33,693 nucleotides of DNA from positions 1-33,693 of IMG/VR virus record IMGVR_UViG_3300032242_000332. One strand, given 5' to 3'. The stretch comes from a virus. Under the pieces are notes generated by a model. That model did no database searches. It saw nothing but the letters and a program-made list of their open reading frames with translations, and had not been told where the DNA came from. Position numbers and translations under genes: made by a program. This document shows, piece after piece, positions 24,501 to 31,826 of the stretch. Positions within the stretch are counted from its first letter, which is position 1; each line of letters opens with the position of its first letter.

Positions 24501-24660
24501 GATCTTCTCCTGTATCTACCATTCCAACAAAAGGTATAGGCTCTATCTTAGGTTGGGGTTTAGTAGTCTTCATTCCAAAGATAGATTCAAAGTTCTTATC
24601 AAACTGTTCAATCGGAATACTTAAAGGTCTAGGGGCATCGCCCTTACCGCCGTCACTCAT
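24490..24660 (-). CDS. Small conserved phage protein (56 aa)
   Basis: GAGGAG lies seven bases before the ATG at 24660, and the gene overlaps both neighbours. The product starts MSDGGKGDAPRPLSIPIEQF and continues with DKNFESIFG, then a Lys/Pro-rich tail. I have seen the GGKG...PRP...F...IFG pattern in many short phage proteins of unknown function. The position bridges what would otherwise be a 150-nt gap. Confidence 0.8.
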   Translation of the reverse strand: MSDGGKGDAPRPLSIPIEQFDKNFESIFGMKTTKPQPKIEPIPFVGMVDTGEDHAE

Positions 24661-24880
24661 CTTCGTTCTCCTCTTCTACTACTGGTTGGCGTTGTGGGTT
24701 TGTATGATGGAACATATGCGTAAGGTTGTCGATGTATTCCTTTTGAGTAAGCCCTACGCTATGCGCTAAAGATGTTGACATAATAGACGCCGTATTGAGC
24801 GCATCCAATACACCACAGCCAGCCTCAGAAAACGTCTTGTCCATCAATGCAATTAACTCTCTAATCTTTTCTTCGTTCAT
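24653..24880 (-). CDS. Small acidic hypothetical protein (75 aa)
   Basis: The body is helical (IRELIALMDKTFSEAGCG, LTQKEYIDNLTHMFHH) and the C-terminus is strongly acidic (VVEEENEDE). It overlaps the next gene by 8 nt and begins one base after the VRR-NUC gene stops. Unrecognised. Confidence 0.73.
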   Translation of the reverse strand: MNEEKIRELIALMDKTFSEAGCGVLDALNTASIMSTSLAHSVGLTQKEYIDNLTHMFHHTNPQRQPVVEEENEDE

Positions 24881-24881
24881 A

Positions 24882-25232
24882 TCATTCCTTATAGGAGGTT
24901 AGTAAATCAAATAAAATTCCTGCTTTTCTTGGTACATCATCACGCTTTAACTGCTTCAACATATTTCTAAACATCTCGATACCGCCTTCATCTACTAATA
25001 CTGAAAATCCTCCAACAGTCATGATGTCATTGAGGTTTTTTTCTTGTAGTGCCGTTGGCTTACCGCCGTTAGCTTTGCACTCGATACCAATAAACTTACC
25101 TTCTAAGCAAGCGACAATATCAGGCACACCTGACTTACCATAACCGCCTGTCGCTGGCATGAAGTAGTAAGCCCCATGTTCTTCCAATATCTTTTTAATT
25201 TTGTCTTTTACTTTTTTTTCGGGGGTTGTCAT
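24882..25232 (-). CDS. VRR-NUC domain nuclease
   Basis: This 116-residue single-domain protein has VRR-NUC signature residues: SGVPDIVA (D38), FIGIECKA (E51, K53) and TALQEKN (Q63), in the PD-(D/E)XK fold. Stand-alone phage VRR-NUC proteins cut branched DNA such as Holliday junctions and could resolve replication intermediates before packaging. The N-terminal helix (EKKVKDKIKKILEEHGAYYF) is typical of the family. The ATG directly abuts the stop of the exported microprotein gene. Confidence 0.88.
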   Translation of the reverse strand: MTTPEKKVKDKIKKILEEHGAYYFMPATGGYGKSGVPDIVACLEGKFIGIECKANGGKPTALQEKNLNDIMTVGGFSVLVDEGGIEMFRNMLKQLKRDDVPRKAGILFDLLTSYKE

Positions 25233-25376
25233 CTAGCACCCAATAGGTTTAAAGATTCCATCTCTGTCGGTATCCCAACAACACATACCGCCCCTACCAT
25301 CGGACTCGCACTTAACTGCTCCGTAAGAACTTAAAACAACTACGGCTAAGGCTACACCTATAAATATCTTTCTCAT
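25233..25376 (-). CDS. Exported Cys-rich microprotein (47 aa)
   Basis: The ATG at 25376 overlaps the preceding stop by 4 nt, and the TAG at 25235-25233 directly abuts the VRR-NUC start. Residues 1-20 look like a Sec signal peptide: MRK, a hydrophobic core (IFIGVALAVVVLSS), then SYGA with probable cleavage after A20. The mature 27 residues contain Cys at 23, 32, 33 and 47 with Gly and Asp (SDGRGGMCCWDTDRDG), which could form two disulfides in the periplasm. No lipobox is seen. Function unknown; superinfection exclusion or envelope modification are guesses. Confidence 0.78.
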   Translation of the reverse strand: MRKIFIGVALAVVVLSSYGAVKCESDGRGGMCCWDTDRDGIFKPIGC

Positions 25377-25576
25377 TTCAAAGCTCTCTTTCTAGGTTTA
25401 ACTGCAACGATACCTTCTTCGGGTTCGGGCTTGGGGGTTCGGGCTTCTAGCATGGCGTCCGCTATGGTATATGCTCTTTCTGCTAGTGTTGTTTCGGGGT
25501 GATTATCCTTATATGCCATAACTAACCCGACCATACTAAACATAGCAAAGCAATCTCGTAAGTCTTGTTCGTTCAT
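25373..25576 (-). CDS. Small hypothetical phage protein (67 aa)
   Basis: 4-nt overlaps at both ends. The N-terminal 45 residues are helical (LRDCFAMFSMVGLVMAYKD, LAERAYTIADAMLEAR) and the tail is Pro/Lys/Arg-rich. I recognise the AYTIADAML-type segment from other small phage proteins but no function is known to me. Confidence 0.75.
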   Translation of the reverse strand: MNEQDLRDCFAMFSMVGLVMAYKDNHPETTLAERAYTIADAMLEARTPKPEPEEGIVAVKPRKRALK

Positions 25577-25893
25577 CTTCCAATACTTTCTTTAAATTCA
25601 TCCCATGCTTTAGGTGTCATGTATACATAGTAGGTGTTATCCCACAGTCTTCTACCTACATTCTCTATATCGCCTTTACCGCCCGCAACATCTAGTAAAG
25701 CTACTTTCTCTAGTAAGTCTTTGGGTAATTGATCTTTGTTGCACTCGATTGATTTGGGTTCGCTAAAGGACTTGCCTGTCGATATAAGAACTCGATTGAC
25801 GCCTTTAAATTCCAGCCTGATGGTAGCTGGTTCTAAATAGAATTTAGCAAACAATTCTGCTATGGCTTTAGAAAAGCCTTCGGGATCTCGCAC
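25573..25893 (-). CDS. Hypothetical protein with GTG start (106 aa)
   Basis: The start is GTG at 25893 with AAGGAG five bases upstream. The product mixes helices and strands (IAELFAKFYLEPATIRLEFK, RVLISTGKSF, NTYYVYMTPKAWDEFKESI). It is the first gene after a good promoter at 25926-25954 and may therefore lead its own transcript. Unrecognised. Confidence 0.76.
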   Translation of the reverse strand: MRDPEGFSKAIAELFAKFYLEPATIRLEFKGVNRVLISTGKSFSEPKSIECNKDQLPKDLLEKVALLDVAGGKGDIENVGRRLWDNTYYVYMTPKAWDEFKESIGR

Positions 25894-25925
25894 TCTTTCT
25901 CCTTATTTTTAGGATTTATATAATT

Positions 25926-25954
25926 ATTGTATTGGTTTGTTTGGAGATTGTCAA
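25926..25954 (-). promoter_or_regulatory. Sigma-70 promoter
   Basis: TTGACA (25954-25949), 17 nt, then TACAAT (25931-25926) on the - strand: consensus -35 and five-of-six -10. The gene at 25893 starts about 33 nt below the -10. It is in the only gap in this part of the operon. No copy of the 17-bp palindrome accompanies it, unlike the promoters at 30.8 and 33.5 kb. Confidence 0.75.
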
Positions 25955-26757
25955 ACAAGAATGAAGTAGGTGTTTTCCCCAGCACGATAACCTACCTCAG
26001 GTAGTAACCTGTCTTTCTCAACAAGTTTGAGAAGAGCGATACCGTTTCTGGTGTTTTCAGGTAGCGCCTCAACATCGTCTAACTCTTTAGCTTCTAAGGC
26101 ACGACCATCAGGGATAAAGACGGTTTTGTTGGGTCGCACAATAACAGTATCAAACTTAGTCTGAATTGCCAGTTTGCGTTTCATCTCTTCATAAGCCTCG
26201 ATTCCTGCTGCCGCATTTTTGAAAGCATCGGTTTTAAACTGAATACCCAATCCTACAAGATGTTTAATTTCTTCATACATTACATCATGCCCAATAGCAA
26301 ATGCCCTAGTCGCAGAACCGCTTTCTCTAGTCCAATACTCATGCGCCCTCTCAGCATCTCGTCTACCCTTAGCAGATAGTTCGTGCCACTCGAATGGTTG
26401 CAACGCTTCCATCGCAATCTTGACTGCCTTTTTCACATCTTTAGTTCGGCGTGAAGCGTGTTCGTTACCCCAATGCCCATACCTATCGTTTTGAATCTTG
26501 CGTGAAGTAACCTTGTATTCCTTATCACTACGGCTACCATAAGTCCACTCGACTACACCTACTGGGTCTATTGAAGTATCGTCAACAAAGCGTTGGTCAT
26601 GAAAGCGTAACTGACAAAACTCAGGTCGGTTTGCATTTTGAACGGCTGATACTGTCAGACAGTATTGCATCTTGGCTTGCTTTAATTCAAGCGCATCTAA
26701 GAACTGAACCACAGGCTCGCTTAGCTTGGTCTTATCTATATTATTCAGTTGTAACAT
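25951..26757 (-). CDS. Hypothetical protein (268 aa) containing a palindrome copy
   Basis: GAGGAGG lies six bases before the ATG. The N-terminal part is helical; the rest is mixed, with many charged residues (DVKKAVKIAMEALQPFEWHE, GRRDAERAHEYW) and a C-terminal strand-rich part (FDTVIVRPNKTVFIPDGR). The 17-bp palindrome lies inside the coding sequence at codons 31-37 and is read as YCLTVS. No catalytic motif or family is recognised. It sits at the distal end of the AAA+/VWA gene group and could belong to that module. Confidence 0.75.
   Translation of the reverse strand: MLQLNNIDKTKLSEPVVQFLDALELKQAKMQYCLTVSAVQNANRPEFCQLRFHDQRFVDDTSIDPVGVVEWTYGSRSDKEYKVTSRKIQNDRYGHWGNEHASRRTKDVKKAVKIAMEALQPFEWHELSAKGRRDAERAHEYWTRESGSATRAFAIGHDVMYEEIKHLVGLGIQFKTDAFKNAAAGIEAYEEMKRKLAIQTKFDTVIVRPNKTVFIPDGRALEAKELDDVEALPENTRNGIALLKLVEKDRLLPEVGYRAGENTYFILV
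26649..26665. repeat. 17-bp palindrome, copy 1 (inverse centre)
   Basis: ATACTGTCAGACAGTAT, the reverse complement of the other copies (centre base A instead of T on the + strand). It lies about 90 nt inside the 268-residue protein gene, so it is conserved despite coding constraint. Confidence 0.93.
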
Positions 26758-27142
26758 TTGATTCCTCCTCGATTAGTTTCTTTGCCGTATTTGGATTAAA
26801 CCCTAACTCTAAACTTCTTACTACATATGGATACTCTAAGTCCCATCCATTGTCACCCCACGCATCTTCTACTACATCATCTGACTCCTCACCATAACGA
26901 GCAAACTTACATGACATATTCTCATCATAACTTTCTGCCATGTCCATGATCTCATCAAGAGCTTTTTGTGAATCGTCATACCATTTCCAATGACCATGAT
27001 GGAAGTTTATTAGTCCATCCACGAGATACATATACTCCATCATCTCTTTAGTTGCGTCATCGGTTCTTAGTTTTAATAAAGCCACAAACTTCTCAGGCTC
27101 TTTTACTTGTAGGCAAAATCCTACCTCTGACCTATATCCCAT
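26741..27142 (-). CDS. Acidic hypothetical protein (133 aa)
   Basis: A very strong AAGGAGGAT precedes the ATG. The protein is acidic and rich in aromatic residues, Met and His: MGYRSEVGFCLQV, INFHHGHWKWYDD, VVEDAWGDNGWDLEYPYVVR. The opening strand and regular alternation suggest a compact ferredoxin-like alpha/beta fold. Phage relatives with an MGYRS-V start seem familiar to me but have no assigned function. It overlaps the 268-residue protein gene by 17 nt. Confidence 0.76.
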   Translation of the reverse strand: MGYRSEVGFCLQVKEPEKFVALLKLRTDDATKEMMEYMYLVDGLINFHHGHWKWYDDSQKALDEIMDMAESYDENMSCKFARYGEESDDVVEDAWGDNGWDLEYPYVVRSLELGFNPNTAKKLIEEESNVTTE

Positions 27143-27153
27143 CTTTATCCTCC

Positions 27154-27993
27154 TTAAAACATATTTAGAATTTCGTCTACCTTAGACTTAACTGAACTAC
27201 GCACCGCCTCACTCTCACGAATGTCTGACGCATCTACACCCGACAAAGCCTTCTCGAGTTTCTGACGCATAGTTTCTAGCTTGGGGTCGTTGGTTACATT
27301 CAGGCTTGATAACAAACCGCACAGTTCACTTGCATTGGTGATAGTTGAATCCCAAAACTTCTTTTTATTCTCATCTGTGTAGTCCATGCGTTCACTCAGA
27401 TGGGTCAGGGTTTCATGCAATCTATCCCAAGCATCCTTCATAGCATCAGCTAACTTGCCCTCGTAATAGTCCTTGTATTGTTGTTGCAGTTCGTTCTTAG
27501 CCTGTTCCTCAACATCTATTCTGAAATCTCCTACATCAGGCACAGGGCAGAACACATACTTAAACTTGAACTTATTACGCAATTCCTCAACATCGGGATA
27601 TTCCCCTCGGTCAAACAAATCGCCAAGCGTGAACGCAGAAGATGAAACCAGTTGCGGATACTCCACAAGAAAGTCCTCCACCGCATCACTATACTGTTGC
27701 TCGTAGTTGCCTAGCGTAGCCTTGTAGTCAAAGAAAGATTTCATCGGAAGTAAGCGTGAGCCACCATCACTCCACGGCAGAGTTTGTTGGTAGTTCCAAG
27801 TCCGCACCGCAGTCGCAATCTTCTGCACCTTCTCTAGCTTGTCTGACCCTGCCAATAACTTCTTGTGGTAGTTACCCGCCCGTGCCTTCGTGCTTTTAGT
27901 TGCATCAATTTCTTCTGATACTTTCTTATCCATCTTACGACCTGTCCACATAGAAATGTTTAGGTCTACTAACATAGCGTTATTGCCAATCAT
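27154..27993 (-). CDS. DUF3150-like protein, partner of the AAA+/VWA pair
   Basis: This is a 279-residue protein with GGAG seven bases before the ATG. The N-terminus (LVDLNISMWTGRKMDKKVSE) is the pattern I associate with DUF3150, a family seen with MoxR-type ATPases and VWA proteins in phages. The body is helical and charged, with LPWSDGGSRLLPMK in the middle and a long coiled-coil-like C-terminal half. It probably serves as adaptor or substrate of the AAA+ machine; that is inference from neighbourhood. The gene overlaps the RHH-like gene by 4 nt. A palindrome copy and a conserved start box lie just upstream. Confidence 0.72.
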   Translation of the reverse strand: MIGNNAMLVDLNISMWTGRKMDKKVSEEIDATKSTKARAGNYHKKLLAGSDKLEKVQKIATAVRTWNYQQTLPWSDGGSRLLPMKSFFDYKATLGNYEQQYSDAVEDFLVEYPQLVSSSAFTLGDLFDRGEYPDVEELRNKFKFKYVFCPVPDVGDFRIDVEEQAKNELQQQYKDYYEGKLADAMKDAWDRLHETLTHLSERMDYTDENKKKFWDSTITNASELCGLLSSLNVTNDPKLETMRQKLEKALSGVDASDIRESEAVRSSVKSKVDEILNMF

Positions 27994-28196
27994 TTTGTTT
28001 CTCCTTGTTTAAGTGGGACAATCCTCATCGTTAACGAAATACTGTCTGACAGTATTTGGTCGCAGATAATATCTAATGCGTTTGAGTTAGTTAGAGTTAC
28101 CCCTAACTGCGTTTCCATCTTCTTCTTTGTATCTATAAACTTCTTTCTTACATCTACCTTCACCATCAGTGTTGCAAAATCTCTAGGCTGTGCCAT
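27990..28196 (-). CDS. Ribbon-helix-helix-like DNA-binding protein
   Basis: I chose the ATG at 28196 (68 residues) because GAGGAG lies seven bases upstream; an ATG at 28211 overlaps the VWA gene and lacks one. The product has a strand (ATLMVKVDVRKKF) followed by two helices split by GVTLTNSNAL, the layout of Arc/MetJ-type ribbon-helix-helix repressors, which bind short palindromes as dimers. The 17-bp palindrome lies near the 3' end of this gene and is read as ILSDS. It is a candidate binder of the palindromes, but that is not shown. Confidence 0.66.
   Translation of the reverse strand: MAQPRDFATLMVKVDVRKKFIDTKKKMETQLGVTLTNSNALDIICDQILSDSISLTMRIVPLKQGETK
28039..28055. repeat. 17-bp palindrome, copy 2
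   Basis: ATACTGTCTGACAGTAT, extended to a 21-bp perfect palindrome at 28037-28057. It is inside the RHH-like gene and 46 nt above the start of the DUF3150-like gene. Confidence 0.95.
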
Positions 28197-28197
28197 A

Positions 28198-29388
28198 TTA
28201 GTTCTCCTCAATTTTTACGCTTATGCCAACAGGCGATACTTGATTGCTAGTGATACCCCAAAAGACAGGGTGCTTCCAATCGCCCCAACCATCTATGTAT
28301 CCGTCAGTCAGCACGATTACACACTCGGGGTTCATCTTGTGTTGCTCAATATATTTGGGAATACATCTAGCACTTGTGCCACCACCGCCAGCAGGTTTAG
28401 TGCTAGACATGATTGCTTCATAGTCCCCTCGGTCATACTTCTCATGGGCGCATACCTCGGTGTCCCAATACATAAGGTCAATACCCTCGGGCTGGACATG
28501 GTTACATATAGATACAAGTTCGCCCAAAAACTGCCCAATCTCCGCTTCACCGATAGAGCCTGATGTATCAATAGCTATGACGATACGACCCACCGCTTCA
28601 CCGATTGCGCTTGGCATATAGACATTCTGATCTACCCACCTACGGCTTGGTCTGCGCCAAGTAGAGTTATCCTTATCCGCACAGATGGAAGATACAAAGT
28701 CACGCAATACTTCTTTCCAATTAACCTTAGCTTCCATAGCCTCAGTAATTTCTCGTGGGACATTACCATTTAACTTACCCGCAAGTAACGCACCTTGTCT
28801 TAGAGCCTGATCGACTTCACGAGCAAGGGCTTGTTTTTCATCTTCCGACATCTCATCGGCACTTTCCCAATCATGCTCGTCAAAGCCCGACCCACCTTCT
28901 TGTTCGCCCTCGCCACTACCATCGCCTTTTCCATCTCGACTCCTTTGTTGTGATTCTTCTTTTAAATGGCGGAATACTTCACCCGCATCCATGCCACGAT
29001 ACTTCTCATCTAGCAAACCGCCCTCGGGTAGAGATACCATAGAGCCTTGCGGGTCTGAATCATGAATCATTAAGTTGATTACATAATCACAAGCCATGTT
29101 CGCTAGTTGTGGGTTTTGTTTGTAAAGATGTTTCCATACAGTTGTATGACGGAAAGCCTTGTGTAGATTCTCGTGAAGTATCAAGCCCTTCAAATCGCTA
29201 TCGCTTAGCTTATCTACAAACTTACGCCCATAGTAGGTGTTCTTACCATCGGTGCAAGCAGTTGGCAAATCATCATCAACCTCAGTATTACCGAGCATGA
29301 AGATACCCGAATACAAACAATACTTAGGGTCATTCATCAAAGCCACATGGGACTTCTGCACTCGTTGTTCAGCAGTTAATCTCGCCAT
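28198..29388 (-). CDS. Zincin-VWA protein (DUF2201-like)
   Basis: This is a 396-residue protein. The N-terminal domain carries a metallopeptidase-type motif LHENLHKAFRH (H72, E73, H76) with a downstream ACDYVINLMI segment (D101) as possible third ligand. Residues 145-190 are an acidic, Gly-rich disordered linker. The C-terminal von Willebrand A-like domain has a complete metal-ion-dependent adhesion site: DTSGS (D274, S276, S278), T338 in GGGGTSA and D362 in LTDG. This is the DUF2201 arrangement. VWA proteins of this kind pair with MoxR AAA+ ATPases, here encoded just upstream at 29621-30730. Whether the zincin is active is unknown. It overlaps the small zinc-binding protein gene by 13 nt. 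Confidence 0.85.
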   Translation of the reverse strand: MARLTAEQRVQKSHVALMNDPKYCLYSGIFMLGNTEVDDDLPTACTDGKNTYYGRKFVDKLSDSDLKGLILHENLHKAFRHTTVWKHLYKQNPQLANMACDYVINLMIHDSDPQGSMVSLPEGGLLDEKYRGMDAGEVFRHLKEESQQRSRDGKGDGSGEGEQEGGSGFDEHDWESADEMSEDEKQALAREVDQALRQGALLAGKLNGNVPREITEAMEAKVNWKEVLRDFVSSICADKDNSTWRRPSRRWVDQNVYMPSAIGEAVGRIVIAIDTSGSIGEAEIGQFLGELVSICNHVQPEGIDLMYWDTEVCAHEKYDRGDYEAIMSSTKPAGGGGTSARCIPKYIEQHKMNPECVIVLTDGYIDGWGDWKHPVFWGITSNQVSPVGISVKIEEN

Positions 29389-29588
29389 TTTGTTTTACCT
29401 ACCTTTCTTAAGTGTGGTATATGTTGTGGTTCTAAAGGAATAAAGACAATCTCATCACTACAATCTGCTTCCTTGCAATATTTATCTAACTCGTGGTCAT
29501 TAAATACGCATCTCCTACAATGATGATGGTCGTCTTCAAAGTCAGCCACATATATCATTCCCTTCAGTTCTACCCATCTAAGTTTCAT
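29376..29588 (-). CDS. Small Cys4 zinc-binding protein
   Basis: I placed the start at 29588 (70 residues) because GGAGG precedes that ATG; the longer frame from 29633 would run through a palindrome and the Shine-Dalgarno. The product has a strand-rich N-terminus (MKLRWVELKGMIYVADF), an HHHCRRC knuckle and a second Cys pair (YCKEADC), C-x2-C-x11-C-x5-C, likely binding one zinc. Similar short proteins are widespread in phages and have no known role. It lies between the AAA+ and VWA genes. Confidence 0.75.
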   Translation of the reverse strand: MKLRWVELKGMIYVADFEDDHHHCRRCVFNDHELDKYCKEADCSDEIVFIPLEPQHIPHLRKVGKTKWRD

Positions 29589-29603
29589 AGTTCCTCCTTT
29601 GAA

Positions 29604-29620
29604 ATACTGTCTGACAGTAT
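29604..29620. repeat. 17-bp palindrome, copy 3
   Basis: ATACTGTCTGACAGTAT, 21 bp when extended (29602-29622). It lies between the AAA+ stop codon, whose last bases form one arm, and the Shine-Dalgarno of the small zinc-binding protein gene. A second palindrome, ATAACCATTGGTTAT, is adjacent at 29626-29640 within the end of the AAA+ gene. Confidence 0.95.
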
Positions 29621-30730
29621 TTAGAATAACCATTGGTTATCGGTAGCCCATTTGACAAAGTCCTTGTTAGATACCGCCATCGCTTGCTTACTTGTGGACT
29701 TCACGATTGAACGAGCAAACAACGCTTGTAATTCTTTATCCAATCGGTCTGCATACTTAAGCCATTTAGGTAGCGTATCTTTATCCACCCGAGTAATAGC
29801 AGAGAACACCAAGATACATTTAGCAACGGCATCATCAGGGACTTTCGCACTTGATGGGCTATCCATAATCGCTTCCCATGTAGGTAGCTTATCCACCACA
29901 GTAAAGAACGCTTGCATATCTCTCGCCGCAGATTCTCCGATAGTGCCAGCGAGTGCCGAGATGGTTACGCTTTCACCTAGTTCACTACGCTTCTTGGCAA
30001 TATGACTAGCTTTCTCAAGACTACGAGGTGTAACGAAAGCCGATTGTCCCGCCCGAGTTGGGTTAAAAATGTATGGATTATCTTTTTGAGCCGAGTCAGT
30101 ATACGACTCAAGTGCATGGGGAAATTGTTTAACCCACGCAATAATCTCAGGTGCAATATTGTTATCCAAAGCCCAAGCACCCCAAGAATCATTCTCGACT
30201 GAACCATCAGCACCGAACCCCGCACTAGGTTTACGCACAGTAACAAAGCAAACACGATTACGAGCATGAGCCTCTAGGGAATCACCAACACCATCAGTAG
30301 ACAGATTAGTAGTGCCGAACACAATAGAACCTTCAGGTAAAGATACATCACCAATCCTTTTCTCTAGCATTAGGGTTAATAGAACATTCTTGACCGCCTT
30401 CATCGCCTTACCGATCTCATCAAGCATGACAATGACAGGCTTACCCGATTGGAATTTAAATCTTGCGTTTGGTGCAAACTTGGTTACTTTCAAATCCCCC
30501 GAAGATGATGCCAGTTCCGTATAAGGCAAAGCAAAGTCGCCCAAGTCCAGCAAGGTGCAGTCAATATAGGCTAACTCATAATCGGGGAATCGCTTGGCAA
30601 TAGTCTTTAACATACTAGACTTACCAATTCCCGGCTCACCTTGACCAATAATAGTTACATCAGAGCCGACAGTTGCGATTGCATTTGCAAACTCGTTTAA
30701 AGATAAAGAACTTCCGAACTTAATACTCAT
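29621..30730 (-). CDS. MoxR-type AAA+ ATPase
   Basis: This 369-residue protein has Walker A GEPGIGKSS (K37), Walker B VIVMLDEIGKA (D104, E105), sensor 1 FGTTN (N142), and a candidate arginine finger in AHARNR (R157 or R159). The single N-terminal AAA module plus a helical C-terminal lid matches MoxR/CobS-like ATPases, which form hexamers and remodel protein complexes with VWA partners. The VWA partner is encoded just downstream. AAGGAG precedes the ATG; further upstream are a palindrome copy (30760-30784) and a consensus promoter (30828-30856), so this gene may be transcribed separately from the genes to its right. Confidence 0.87.
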   Translation of the reverse strand: MSIKFGSSLSLNEFANAIATVGSDVTIIGQGEPGIGKSSMLKTIAKRFPDYELAYIDCTLLDLGDFALPYTELASSSGDLKVTKFAPNARFKFQSGKPVIVMLDEIGKAMKAVKNVLLTLMLEKRIGDVSLPEGSIVFGTTNLSTDGVGDSLEAHARNRVCFVTVRKPSAGFGADGSVENDSWGAWALDNNIAPEIIAWVKQFPHALESYTDSAQKDNPYIFNPTRAGQSAFVTPRSLEKASHIAKKRSELGESVTISALAGTIGESAARDMQAFFTVVDKLPTWEAIMDSPSSAKVPDDAVAKCILVFSAITRVDKDTLPKWLKYADRLDKELQALFARSIVKSTSKQAMAVSNKDFVKWATDNQWLF

Positions 30731-30763
30731 GGTATTTCTCCTTGTTTAAAATTAAAAAACCAA

Positions 30764-30780
30764 ATACTGTCTGACAGTAT
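30764..30780. repeat. 17-bp palindrome, copy 4 (longest arms)
   Basis: ATACTGTCTGACAGTAT with arms extending to a 25-bp perfect palindrome at 30760-30784. It lies between the promoter at 30828-30856 and the AAA+ start at 30730, in transcribed leader about 37 nt below the predicted start point. Confidence 0.96.
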
Positions 30781-30827
30781 TTGGCACGACCCCACTAACT
30801 TCTACTACATTTATAATTTATACTACT

Positions 30828-30856
30828 ATTATACCGCTAAGCTACCTCTGTGTCAA
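30828..30856 (-). promoter_or_regulatory. Consensus sigma-70 promoter for the AAA+/VWA module
   Basis: TTGACA (30856-30851), 17 nt, TATAAT (30833-30828) on the - strand: perfect -35, spacer and -10. It closely resembles the promoter at 33467-33495, sharing GGTATTGACACAG around the -35 and TAGCG before the -10. It sits in the 133-nt gap between the 310-residue protein gene and the AAA+ gene. Confidence 0.9.
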
Positions 30857-30863
30857 TACCCAC

Positions 30864-31796
30864 TCATAATAGGTTTGTCACGACTTTGCCCACTTCTACT
30901 TCTTTAGTTGTGTATACATCACACGCTTGCTTGACAATATGGTTGATGCGATTGTCAATAGTTTTCCAGTCATACTGATGCTCACGAATACTTCTAGTTT
31001 CCATGTTCTTATTACCTCGATAATCAGTCGCTTCGTATTGCTCGGTTCTAATTACTCGGCTTTCCTTGTAATTACTACCCGCACAGATAACGCACAACAT
31101 CTTGGGGAATTGTGTTTCGTCATTAGTTGAGAAGTAATCGTATAGTTTCTCCGCCGTTTGTTTAGTAATCTGTCCCTGTAAATGGTAGCTACTGAACTCC
31201 TCGCCGTTGATGTCATAGTTCACACGACCCCAATAGTCTGCACTCTTTGGTTTGCAGTGCTTTTCTACTAGTTCATTACTTAACCACCCATCAGCCAGCT
31301 TGAGCATGATCTTGGCATAGTTTCTAAATGTATCTACTGGCTTGCGTGCGTCTTTTGCTTTTGTTCTATCGACTACCTTTTGCACTAGCGGTGCAGGGTT
31401 CTCGACTGAATAAGTGTCGATATGTTTGAGGTATTTGAATATGGTTGGCTTGTCATGGTTTAGAACATATGACTTGTCTTTGTAATCCACCCATATCTTG
31501 TTATATTTTTTATAGCAACGCATTTCTCTTGAGATATACCTCTCAATAAAATCTGCCGTAGTCGGGGTTGCCCAAGCATCTATCGTTAGTTGCATATCTC
31601 CGTTGGGTAGATACATTACGCAGTCGGTGTTGTATAGCTTTGCACCATACGCTTCCTGTCCGTCTATATCTTTCTTGATTACTTCTTCCCAATCTCTCGC
31701 CCGATTAGCGATTGGTCGGCACTCTATACTTCTGCCACGAATGGGCTTGGTGTTGTCAAATCTATTTTTAAAGCGTGTGTATTGATCTAAACTCAT
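30864..31796 (-). CDS. Hypothetical protein (310 aa)
   Basis: AAGGAG lies upstream of the ATG, preceded by a palindrome copy at 31827-31843. The protein is rich in Tyr, Lys, Asp and Arg with mixed secondary structure: RGRSIECRPIANRARDWEEV, AWATPTTADFIERYISREMR, FPKMLCVICAGSNYKESR. A Lys/Asn-rich middle and a C-terminal helix follow. No catalytic motif is certain. It is separated from the AAA+ gene by a strong promoter, so it ends the upstream transcript unit, but the shared start box and palindrome tie it to the same regulon. Confidence 0.75.
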   Translation of the reverse strand: MSLDQYTRFKNRFDNTKPIRGRSIECRPIANRARDWEEVIKKDIDGQEAYGAKLYNTDCVMYLPNGDMQLTIDAWATPTTADFIERYISREMRCYKKYNKIWVDYKDKSYVLNHDKPTIFKYLKHIDTYSVENPAPLVQKVVDRTKAKDARKPVDTFRNYAKIMLKLADGWLSNELVEKHCKPKSADYWGRVNYDINGEEFSSYHLQGQITKQTAEKLYDYFSTNDETQFPKMLCVICAGSNYKESRVIRTEQYEATDYRGNKNMETRSIREHQYDWKTIDNRINHIVKQACDVYTTKEVEVGKVVTNLL

Positions 31797-31826
31797 TTGA
31801 TTCTCCTTGTTTTAAAAGATGTTGTA

